From positions 1-7,047 of the forward strand of contig CAIWTC010000164.1 of NCBI GenBank assembly GCA_903915485.1: 7,047 nt of DNA. Direction: 5' to 3'. Numbering within the stretch: the stretch's first letter is position 1; each line of letters begins with the position of its first letter. Under the pieces are notes generated by a model that saw only the letters and a program-made list of their open reading frames with translations, searched no databases and was not told where the DNA came from. Source of the DNA: an uncultured Ignavibacteriales bacterium. GTDB taxonomy: Bacteria; Bacteroidota; Ignavibacteria; Ignavibacteriales; Ignavibacteriaceae. Positions 1 through 6,900 of the stretch are shown in pieces. Position numbers and translations under genes: made by a program.

Positions 1-1453
1 TCCCTCTACAATCCCGAGCACTACATTAGCGACTTTTACTCTTAATTCCGGAGCAACGCTGAAAACAGGGCATGCACAGGGCATATCAACCACTGTTACC
101 ACAGGTGCAATACAAGTACCGGGCACAAGATCTTTCAACGCAGGTGCTAATTATGAATACAATGGTTCATCAGTTCAGGTTACGGGAAATGCTTTGCCTG
201 CAACTGTAAATGATTTGATTATTAATAATTCTGCCGGTGTTACATTAACAAGTAATACAGCCGTTTCAGGAACTCTTAACCTTACTTTAGGAACTCTTGG
301 TCTTAATAGTAATACCCTAACTTTAGGCAGTTCAACTGCAGTAAAAGGGTCGCTTTCATATACGGCAGGTAATTTAACAGGAGCAGGAACTTTCACCCGC
401 TGGTTTGATGCGTCAGCAGTAACTTTAGGAACTGCAGCAGGAAGATTCCCATTGGGCACTTCAACAGCAGATGCGAGTCTTTTTATAGGCGGCACTCCAA
501 CTGTAGGTGGAACTGTATCAGTTTCATATAGTAATGCTTCAGGAACAACTGATTTTTATGCAGAGGGAACACCACCAACTGATACTAGATTTGATGATCC
601 TCTTGGTTTTACGGTAAATCATCGCCATAACATGAATTGGACTTCAAGTACTGCGAATAGTTTTGCAGCATCAGATCTTTCGCTTCAAATCAATGGAGAT
701 GCGATCGGAGTTGCCTGGATTCAAGATGTCAACTCGCTTAGAATAATTCATGCTTCTGATGCTACCGGTATCGGAACAGCAGGTGTAAATGGCGGTAATG
801 CAACCTCACCTACAATTAATCGTACCGGTTTAACTGAAAGCAGTTTGGGTGGAACTTTTTATATTGGTTCAGGAGGGGATAATGCGTTACCTGTTGAACT
901 TACTTCATTCACAGCAAATGTTTCCGGAAAGAATGTAATCCTTAAATGGACTACTGCAACAGAAATTAATAACTCATACTTCAGTATTGAAAGAACAAAA
1001 CAATCAGTTTTGAAAAGTTGGCAAGAGATTGTTCAGGTTCGCGGTGCAGGTAACTCAAATTCACCAAAGAACTATTCATTTACCGATATGGTCTCTGAAT
1101 CAGGTGATTACACTTACCGTTTAATTCAGCATGATAATGACGGAACAAAACAGATTATGATGGAGACAAGTGCAAAAGTGTCAATTCCTTTGGATTACAC
1201 ATTAGAGCAGAATTATCCTAATCCGTTTAATCCATCAACTGAAATTCATTACTCAATTCCTGAGGACAACAGAGTTAACATCGCTGTATTTGCAGTCACA
1301 GGACAGTTGATAAAAACACTTGTCGATGAATATCAAAGTGCAGGCTTCCACTCAATCAGATTGGACGCATCCAAGTTAAGCAGCGGTACATATATTTATC
1401 AGATGAATGCAGGAAAGAATAAGCTCACTAAGAAACTTGTGATATTGAAATAA
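1..1453 (+). CDS. T9SS-exported modular surface protein, C-terminal part (5' truncated)
   Basis: The reading frame is open from the window edge (first whole codon at base 2), so the gene begins upstream; 483 residues are visible. An apparent TTG start at 194 lies inside this open frame and is not a real start. In order, the visible protein has: residues 1 to about 125, Thr/Ser/Asn/Gly-rich with repeating short beta-strand patterns (such as NSAGVTLTSNTAVSGTL), as in beta-helix passenger regions; about 126-294, an uncharacterised beta-rich region starting at TFTRWFDAS; 295-395, a fibronectin-like module starting ALPVELTSF, with the KWTTATEINN and YRLIQHDNDG patterns common in T9SS cargo; and 397-483, the type A sorting tail (LEQNYPNPFNPST, a VTGQLIKTL strand, SSGTYIYQM, final KKLVILK). 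In the family this tail directs passage through the T9SS outer-membrane pore and is removed by a sortase-like protease. No cysteine is visible. Binding or adhesion at the cell surface is inferred. The ligand is unknown. Confidence 0.9.
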   Translation, partial: PSTIPSTTLATFTLNSGATLKTGHAQGISTTVTTGAIQVPGTRSFNAGANYEYNGSSVQVTGNALPATVNDLIINNSAGVTLTSNTAVSGTLNLTLGTLGLNSNTLTLGSSTAVKGSLSYTAGNLTGAGTFTRWFDASAVTLGTAAGRFPLGTSTADASLFIGGTPTVGGTVSVSYSNASGTTDFYAEGTPPTDTRFDDPLGFTVNHRHNMNWTSSTANSFAASDLSLQINGDAIGVAWIQDVNSLRIIHASDATGIGTAGVNGGNATSPTINRTGLTESSLGGTFYIGSGGDNALPVELTSFTANVSGKNVILKWTTATEINNSYFSIERTKQSVLKSWQEIVQVRGAGNSNSPKNYSFTDMVSESGDYTYRLIQHDNDGTKQIMMETSAKVSIPLDYTLEQNYPNPFNPSTEIHYSIPEDNRVNIAVFAVTGQLIKTLVDEYQSAGFHSIRLDASKLSSGTYIYQMNAGKNKLTKKLVILK

Positions 1454-1516
1454 TGGAGAATGGTAAATGGTGAGTTGTGAATGAATACAGCAACTCCGCT
1501 GTTTGAAAATTAGTAA
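1190..1516 (+). repeat. Sorting-tail cassette, copy 1 (coding tail plus 3' flank)
   Basis: This block aligns without gaps to 3267-3593 at a constant offset of 2077. It covers the 87-codon sorting tail, the stop codon and 63 bases beyond it. A hand count gives about 35 mismatches in 327 bases (about 89% identity); the two tails differ at 9 of 87 residues. Similarity continues past the stop codon, so the block was duplicated or converted as DNA. Selection on the protein alone would not preserve the flank. Confidence 0.85.
1451..1485 (+). repeat. Degenerate heptanucleotide array overlapping the stop codon
   Basis: Five consecutive 7-base units read TAATGGA, GAATGGT, AAATGGT, GAGTTGT, GAATGAA. 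The first unit contains the TAA stop of the upstream gene. The same array in the same place follows the next gene at 3528-3562. It resembles the short tandemly repeated heptamers scattered through some bacterial genomes; a function is not evident. Confidence 0.6.
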
Positions 1517-1521
1517 AGAGT

Positions 1522-1543
1522 AAAGCCTCGCTTTCGGGGCTTT
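1522..1543 (+). terminator. Hairpin terminator after the first gene
   Basis: A 9-bp stem (1522-1530 with 1535-1543, one G-T pair) closes a 4-base CTTT loop, of the form AAAGCC...GGGGCTTT. The 3' arm ends in TTT but no long T run follows, so strength is uncertain. It lies 69 bases after the stop codon and upstream of the candidate promoter of the next gene. Its counterpart in the second spacer (3719-3738) is damaged. Confidence 0.65.
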
Positions 1544-1603
1544 CTCAAGTTTACAATGCATCAGATGGATAACAAATATATAAATCAATTTAAATATCGA
1601 GAA

Positions 1604-1631
1604 GTAACATTTTTAGCAGAGTCTTTATAGT
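1604..1631 (+). promoter_or_regulatory. Candidate promoter of the second gene
   Basis: GTAACA (1604-1609) and TATAGT (1626-1631) are separated by 16 bases, a sigma-70-like arrangement. The equivalent place before the third gene has GTGACA and a perfect TATAAT with the same spacing, and the intervening bases are nearly identical. This would give a leader of roughly 90 bases. Bacteroidota often use a different -7 element (TAnnTTTG), and only a poor match (TAATATTG, 1641-1648) is present, so the assignment is tentative. Confidence 0.4.
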
Positions 1632-1727
1632 TCTGTGAAATAATATTGTTTTAATTTTATAGTTGAATGGCTATGTGGGTAGGGGAAGTTTAGGTAACAT
1701 CTTTATTAATTTATTATGGAAAATGAT
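1632..1727 (+). promoter_or_regulatory. Conserved 5' leader of the second gene
   Basis: This untranslated stretch is strongly similar to that upstream of the third gene (3826-3921) and has the same total length. The best-kept element is GGGTAGGGGAAGTTTAGGTAACAT without its last bases, at 1677-1700; its partner is at 3871-3893 with one base fewer. I recognise no known riboswitch. Conservation may reflect shared regulation or simply recent duplication. Confidence 0.4.
1718..1723 (+). promoter_or_regulatory. Ribosome binding site that decides the start of the second gene
   Basis: GGAAAA lies four bases before ATG 1728, with GGA seven bases from the start. An ATG at 1716 overlaps this site and is in frame. 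The third gene has the matching AGGAAAA (3911-3917) at the same distance from its only plausible ATG, so 1728 is preferred. Confidence 0.6.
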
Positions 1728-3530
1728 ATGAAACGTATGTTTAAGGTTTTGGTTTTTTTACTCTTTACTGTTGGTGTTAACGCACAGACAACTATTTTTT
1801 CCGATGCTTTTGGTGTCAGTAACGGTGCTGATTATTCTATCGGCGGTGCTATTGGAACCTCTCCTACTTGGTCTGTGAACACAAGCGGCGGAGATTGGGG
1901 AGCAAAAATTGATGCGGAAGTATTGAGTATTACAGATGATGCTAGTGCAACAACCAATGTGGCAGGTTATGCGTTTGCTAATATTCCGGTAAGCGGGTTT
2001 GCCGGATATAACGGTCAAATAGGCTTGAACACTACTAAAATAACATGGTCATTTAATGTTCAAATCAATAGACCAACGGTTCTAAGCGCTACATACCAAA
2101 TGTCTTCATATTATGGTGGGTTAATACTTGGTTCTACAAGTCAGTTGCTAAATACTGACGGAAATGGTTATGCGGTATTACTTAGACGAGGTTCAACAAG
2201 TAAATTGAATGGTATTAGCCTGGTAGCTTTTACAGGAGGATTGAATACTCCGATTACAGCTGTCGGTCAAATTATATATGCTTTGGCAGCTGCTGATTTG
2301 GCTGCATTAAATAATTGGGCAAGTGTCAAAGTTACATACGATCCTTCTACTAATAATTGGTCACTTTTTGTTAGAGATGATGGCCCTAATGCATCTGTTG
2401 ATCCAACTACAGTAGCTAACCAAGTGGGTTTTGAAACTTTTAATAATACTTATACCGGAACGGCTTTGCCATATTTTGGAAGTTATTTTCAGGGCAATAC
2501 TCAGTCCGCACAGTATATGACCTTTGATAATATAAAAGTTGAAAGTGCCACGGTTAATGCTCTTACTTCTCAACCTGCATTTGGTGCTTTCTCAAATATT
2601 GGGACTTCGGCTTTGACAACTAACTGGACTGCAGGAAACGGAACTGGAAGAGTAGTATATATGAACTCTTCAAACACCTTTACGGACCCTACTAACGGAG
2701 TCTCGCCAACTGCGATGACAGCGTGGGCAAATGCGGGACAGCAGTGTATATTTAACGGCAGCGGTACAACAGTTGATATGACCGGACTTACGACAGGAAC
2801 TAAATATTATTTTCAAGCTTATGAATATAATGGTACCGGCGCCACAACTACTTATTTATTAACTACGCCTGGAAGTACAAATCAGGCAACCACTATTGTA
2901 CCTGTTACACAGTCATCTGCAATTAATTTTACAAGCGTTGGTGCGGCAGGAATGACAATAAATTGGACAAGTGGTTCAGGAGCAAACAGAATTGTAAGAG
3001 TGAATTCATTAAATTCATTTGTTCCGCCTGTTGATGGTACGAATTATTCAGCAACTGCTGCTTACACATCAGGTGAAACAACCGTTTATAATGATACAGG
3101 GAACTCTGTTGCAATAACAGGATTAACCCAGGGAACAACTTATTTTGTTGAAATCTTTGAATACAACGGAACCGGAACAGGAATCACTTACAACACAACA
3201 TCTCCCGCAGCAGGAAGTCAGTTAACACAGTCTGCGGTGGGGGTAAGAGAAAACGCGACAGTCCCGTTGGATTTCACATTGGAGCAGAATTATCCTAATC
3301 CGTTTAATCCATCAACTGAAATTAATTATTCAATACCTGAGGATGCCGGAGTAAATATCTCTCTATTTTCAGTTACAGGACAGTTGATAAAAACTCTTGT
3401 CGATGAATATCAAAGTGCAGGTTACCACTCAATCAGATTGGATGCATCCAAGTTAAGCAGCGGTACATATATTTATCAGATGAACGCAGGAAAGAATATG
3501 CTTACTAAGAAATTGGTAATACTGAAATAA
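1728..3530 (+). CDS. T9SS-exported LamG-like/fibronectin-like surface protein, complete
   Basis: The protein has 600 residues from ATG 1728; an in-frame ATG at 1716 would add four. Residues 1-19 form a signal peptide (MKR, hydrophobic core, cleavage after VNA). About 20-277 is a beta-rich domain that looks like a concanavalin A/LamG-like sandwich, with GGLILGSTSQ, GYAVLLRRGS, WASVKVTYDPS and a closing FDNIKVE strand. Residues 281-390 (module A) and 391 to about 498 (module B) are related fibronectin-like modules with the VVY.../GLTxGTxYxxxxxEYNG pattern. Residues 514-600 are the T9SS type A sorting tail (LEQNYPNPFNPST ... KKLVILK). The only cysteine is in GQQC of module A. The protein is a short paralogue of the following gene, lacking two A-B pairs and the G8-like region. 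Export to the cell surface is well supported. Carbohydrate or other ligand binding is inferred from fold type only, and no catalytic motif is seen. Confidence 0.93.
   Translation: MKRMFKVLVFLLFTVGVNAQTTIFSDAFGVSNGADYSIGGAIGTSPTWSVNTSGGDWGAKIDAEVLSITDDASATTNVAGYAFANIPVSGFAGYNGQIGLNTTKITWSFNVQINRPTVLSATYQMSSYYGGLILGSTSQLLNTDGNGYAVLLRRGSTSKLNGISLVAFTGGLNTPITAVGQIIYALAAADLAALNNWASVKVTYDPSTNNWSLFVRDDGPNASVDPTTVANQVGFETFNNTYTGTALPYFGSYFQGNTQSAQYMTFDNIKVESATVNALTSQPAFGAFSNIGTSALTTNWTAGNGTGRVVYMNSSNTFTDPTNGVSPTAMTAWANAGQQCIFNGSGTTVDMTGLTTGTKYYFQAYEYNGTGATTTYLLTTPGSTNQATTIVPVTQSSAINFTSVGAAGMTINWTSGSGANRIVRVNSLNSFVPPVDGTNYSATAAYTSGETTVYNDTGNSVAITGLTQGTTYFVEIFEYNGTGTGITYNTTSPAAGSQLTQSAVGVRENATVPLDFTLEQNYPNPFNPSTEINYSIPEDAGVNISLFSVTGQLIKTLVDEYQSAGYHSIRLDASKLSSGTYIYQMNAGKNMLTKKLVILK
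2568..3221 (+). repeat. A-B fibronectin-like module pair of the second gene
   Basis: Module A runs from 2568 to 2897 and module B from 2898 to about 3221. A begins SQPAF and contains GQQC; B begins VPVTQSS and contains RIVRVN and YTSGE. The first part of A matches the first A of the third gene (shared SNIGT, GNGTGRVVYMN, TFTDPT). The last part of A and all of B match its second pair instead. Confidence 0.8.
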
Positions 3531-3593
3531 TTGTGAATGGTAAATGGTGAGTTGTGAATGATAACGGCAATTCCACTATTTGAAAATCAGTAA
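3267..3593 (+). repeat. Sorting-tail cassette, copy 2
   Basis: This is the partner of 1190-1516, aligned without gaps. The match stops at AGTAA (3589-3593), exactly where the extra ~118-bp insertion of this spacer begins. Confidence 0.85.
3528..3562 (+). repeat. Degenerate heptanucleotide array, second copy
   Basis: The units TAATTGT, GAATGGT, AAATGGT, GAGTTGT, GAATGAT begin with the TAA stop of the second gene, the same position as the copy at 1451-1485. The three central units are identical between copies. Confidence 0.6.
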
Positions 3594-3622
3594 TTCATGA
3601 TACGCAAAAATAAATATTCCAA

Positions 3623-3656
3623 TTAATAACCCCGACTTTTAAGTCGGGGTTATTAA
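3623..3656. terminator. Strong, probably bidirectional terminator
   Basis: This is a perfect 16-bp inverted repeat (3623-3638 with 3641-3656) around a TT centre; in practice the loop would open to 4-6 bases. The core is CCCCGACTT/AAGTCGGGG with A/T-rich outer arms that give U-rich ends on either strand. It lies 93 bases after the stop of the second gene and should separate it from the third. Confidence 0.8.
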
Positions 3657-3665
3657 AATACAAGG

Positions 3666-3687
3666 AATAATATCTGACAATATTATT
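3666..3687. repeat. AT-only inverted repeat
   Basis: AATAATAT (3666-3673) and ATATTATT (3680-3687) pair perfectly around CTGACA. It sits in the right half of the palindromic insertion. The stem is weak because it has no G-C pair. Confidence 0.45.
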
Positions 3688-3718
3688 GATTTGCGTAACA
3701 TAACTTAGTAACAAGTTT

Positions 3719-3738
3719 AAGCATCGTTTTCGGGGCTA
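3719..3738 (+). terminator. Decayed hairpin, relic of the ancestral terminator
   Basis: It aligns with the hairpin at 1522-1543 (shared TCG...TTTCGGGGCT). One stem pair is lost to an A-G mismatch (3723/3734) and the outer end to A-A (3719/3738). It probably no longer terminates well, and the stronger palindrome upstream could have taken over. Confidence 0.45.
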
Positions 3739-3797
3739 TCTCAAGTTTACAACAACTTAGATAGATAACAATTATAAGTCTATTTAAGGAATGAGAA

Positions 3798-3825
3798 GTG
3801 ACATTTTTAGCAGAGTCTTTATAAT
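3798..3825 (+). promoter_or_regulatory. Candidate promoter of the third gene
   Basis: GTGACA (3798-3803) and a perfect TATAAT (3820-3825) are 16 bases apart, matching the arrangement before the second gene. The start codon would be about 90 bases downstream of the transcription start. Confidence 0.45.
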
Positions 3826-3921
3826 TCTGCGAAATAATTTGGGTTTTATTTTATAGCTGAATGATTATTTGGGTAGGGCAGTTTAGGTAACATTTTAAGT
3901 AATTTAATTTAGGAAAACGAT
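3826..3921 (+). promoter_or_regulatory. Conserved 5' leader of the third gene
   Basis: This is the counterpart of 1632-1727. It contains the shared GGGTAGGG...AGTTTAGGTAACAT element (3871-3893) and the ribosome binding site AGGAAAA (3911-3917). Confidence 0.4.
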
Positions 3922-6900
3922 ATGAAGCGTATTATTACGGTTTTTGTTTTTATACTCTTAACTGTTGGTGTTAACGCACAGTCAACTATTTTTACCGATG
4001 CTTTTGGTACAAGCAGGGGTGCCGCTTATTCAACAACCAGCAGTGCTGTTGTTGGAACTTCTCCTACATGGTCTTTGAACGGAGTTGTGGATTATGGAGC
4101 CAAAATAGATGCAGGTGTTTTAGTGTTAACCGATGATGCCAGTGCAACTGCAAATCCTACAGCAGGATATGCGTTTGCTAATCTTTCTGTCGCCACTGGT
4201 TTTTCGGGGTATAACTCTCAACTAAACTTGAACTCTTCCAAAATTTCTTGGTCATTCAATGTTCAAACCAATAGAACAACGGTTCTTAGCACCTCATACT
4301 CTAATACATCATACTATGGCGGGTTAATACTTGGTTCTACAAGCCAGTCGCTTAGTACTGCCGGAAATGGTTATGCTGTATTACTTAGAAGAGGTTCAAC
4401 AACTGCACTAAACGGCATTAGTCTGGTAGCTTTTACAGGAGGTTTGAATACAACGATTGCTGCCGCCGGTCAAATTATATATGCTTTGCCGGCCGGAGAT
4501 TTGGCTCTAAAAAATAACTGGGCGAGTGTCAAGGTTACATACGATCCTTCAACTAATGCTTGGTCACTTTTTGTTAGAGATGATGGAGCAACTGCATCTG
4601 TTGATCCATCCACGGTTGCAACCCAGGTGGGCTCTGCAACTACTAATACTACCTATACCGGAACAGCTTTGCCTTACTTTGGAGCATATTTCCAGGGTGC
4701 TGCTCAGGCCACACAGACAATGACATTTGATAATATAAAAGTTGAAGGTGCCACTACTAGTGCTCCTACTTCACAACCTGCATTTGCTGCTTTTTCAAAT
4801 ATTGGAACTGCGGCTTTGACAACTAGCTGGACTGCAGGAAACGGAACAGGAAGAGTAGTATATATGAACTTTTCAAACACCTTTACGGACCCTACTGACG
4901 GAGTTTCGCCAACTGCAGCGATAGCATGGGCAGGTGCCGGACAGCAGTGTATATATAATGGCAGCAGTACAACAGTAAATCTGACCGGACTATCTGCGGG
5001 GACAACATATTATTTCCGTGCTTATGAATTCAATGGGAGCGGCGCTGGAATTAAGTATTTTCTAACTACTCCGCCAAGCACTAGTCAAGCGTCAACTATT
5101 ATACCGGTTACACAATCCTCTGCAATTGGTTTTTCGCCTGTAGGAACAACTAGCTTCACGATAAACTGGACATCCGGCAGCGGTGCAGGTAGAATTGTTA
5201 GAATAAATTCAGCAAATACATTTGCCGGGCCTTCAAATGGAACAGTCTACAGCGGAACTGCAGCATACACATCAGGTGAGCAGACCGTTTACAGCGGAAC
5301 AGGCAGTTCAGTTGCTGTCACGGGATTGAGCCAAGGCATAACATATTATGCTGAAATCTTTGAATATAATGGAACAGGTTCCGGTATTACATATAATATT
5401 GTAAGTCCTGCTACCGGCAATCAGGCTACCGCTGCGACTGCCCCCACCATTCAACCTGCATTTACTACATTTACAAATATTGGAACAACAGGCTTAACCG
5501 CAAACTGGTCAGCAGGAAACGGAGTTGGGCGTGTGGTTTATATTTCTGACGGTAGTTCATTTACTGACCCTACTGACGGAACCGGTCCTTCTGCAAGTAC
5601 TGCATATTCAGGAACAGGTCAGCAGTGTATTTATAATGGAACAGGAACTTCTGTCGGCGTCACGGGACTATCAGCAGGAACAACTTATTATTTTCAAGCC
5701 TATGAATTTAATGGTACCGGCGCGACGACTACTTATTTTTTAATTGCTCCGGGAAGCACAAATCAGGCAACCACTATTGTACCTGTTACACAATCCTCTG
5801 TAATAAATTTTACTTCTGTAGCAAATACCACGATGACAATTAATTGGACTAGCGGTACGGGTGCAAATAGAATAGTAAGAGTTAATACAGCAAATACATT
5901 TGTTCCTCCTGTTGATGGAACCGCTTATACAGGAACTGCTGCATATACTTCAGGTGAAAGAACCGTTTATAATGGTGCATTAAGTTCTGTTGCTATTACG
6001 GGATTAGTCCAAGGAACAACATATTATGTTGAAATATTTGAATCCAACGGAACAGGAACCGGTATTGTATATAACACAACATCTCCTGCAACAGGAAGTC
6101 AGGCAACAACAGTTCTTATTCCTTCGACTCAACCTACTTTTACTGCATCCACTAATGTTGGAACGGTTAGCCTAACAGCAAATTGGACTGTTGGTAACGG
6201 AGCAGGTCGTGTTGTTTATGTTAGTGATGCAAATTCATTTGTTGACCCTTCAACCGGAGTAAGCCCTACCGCAAACACTGTTTATTCAGGAACAGGACAG
6301 CAATGTATTTACATAGGCACGGGAACAAACAATGTTGTTGTTACAGGTCTTAGTGCCGGAACGACATATTATTTTCAGGCATATGAATATAACGGAAGTG
6401 CGTCAACAATCACTTATATGTTGACTTCGCCCCGCAACACAAGCACTGCAACAGTTATTGTGCCGGTCACACAATCATCAGCGGTTAATTTCACAACTGT
6501 TAGTGCAACAGGAATGACAATTAACTGGACAAACGGCAACGGTGCAAATAGAATCGTAAGAGTCAATACAGCAAATACATTTGTGCCACCTGCTGACGGG
6601 ACAACTTATTCAGGAACTGCTGCTTATACTTCAGGCGAACGCACAGTGTATAATGGAACCGGTTCATCTGTAGCAATAACAGGGTTATCTCCTATAACTA
6701 CATACTATGTTGAAATATTTGAATACAGTGGTTCAGGAACAGGAATAGTCTACGACACCGTAAGTCCTGCCGGAGCTAATCAAGTCACTCCTGATGCTTC
6801 AGCTACAACAGATTATTTCCGCTCAGCAGTTACAGGAACCTGGGCAACTGTAGGAACTTGGGAAAGTTCACATGATAGCACAACCTGGACTAGTGCAACT

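Larger units (their letters stand above)
3594..3711. mobile_element. Possible miniature inverted-repeat element
   Basis: This ~118-base stretch is absent from the homologous first spacer, which has a single TTAGTAA (1510-1516) at the junction. Here AGTAA occurs on both sides (3589-3593 and 3707-3711), as a target duplication would look. Inside, ATGATACGCAAA (3597-3608) is inverted as TTTGCGTAACAT (3690-3701), 11 of 12 matching. TATTCC (3615-3620) pairs with GGAATA (3664-3669), and the centre is a perfect palindrome. It encodes nothing. The AGTAA copies are a few bases away from the inverted ends, so a true transposon origin is not proven. Confidence 0.45.
3531..3921. other. Second intergenic spacer (391 bp), no gene seen
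   Basis: The spacer is homologous to the first (274 bp) along nearly its whole length, and the size difference is explained by one insertion. In order it holds the heptamer array, the end of the sorting-tail cassette, a palindromic insertion (3594-3711) with a terminator, a decayed copy of the older hairpin (3719-3738), a candidate promoter and a conserved leader. No coding frame or tRNA is apparent. Confidence 0.8.

Noticed and set aside
194..196. TTG as the start of the first gene
   Set aside because: The frame is open upstream to the window edge with the same repeat-like protein composition and there is no ribosome binding site.
175..495. 106-residue minus-strand reading frame
   Set aside because: It lies opposite the first gene, is rich in Val/Pro/Leu as expected for the antisense of Thr/Asn/Gly-rich repeats, and has no family features.
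1376..1588. 70-residue minus-strand frame across the end of the first gene and the spacer
   Set aside because: It runs through the heptamer array and hairpin and shows no recognisable domain or ribosome binding site.
1716..1718. ATG 1716 as the start of the second gene
   Set aside because: It overlaps the GGAAAA site that fits ATG 1728, and the paralogue starts at the position matching 1728 (MKR).
1753..1759. Run of seven T in the signal peptide codons, possibly phase-variable
   Set aside because: The run is short, the paralogue has interrupted T runs at this place, and Phe/Leu-rich signal peptides make such runs by chance.
4526..5743. Small plus-strand frames (4526-4723, 5525-5743) inside the third gene
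   Set aside because: They are out-of-frame shadows of the long open frame from 3922; their sequences lack any start signal or family features.
4771..6804. CRISPR-like or satellite array
   Set aside because: The repeats are 678 bp, in frame and diverged at codon third positions, so they are protein module repeats and there are no short repeats with spacers.
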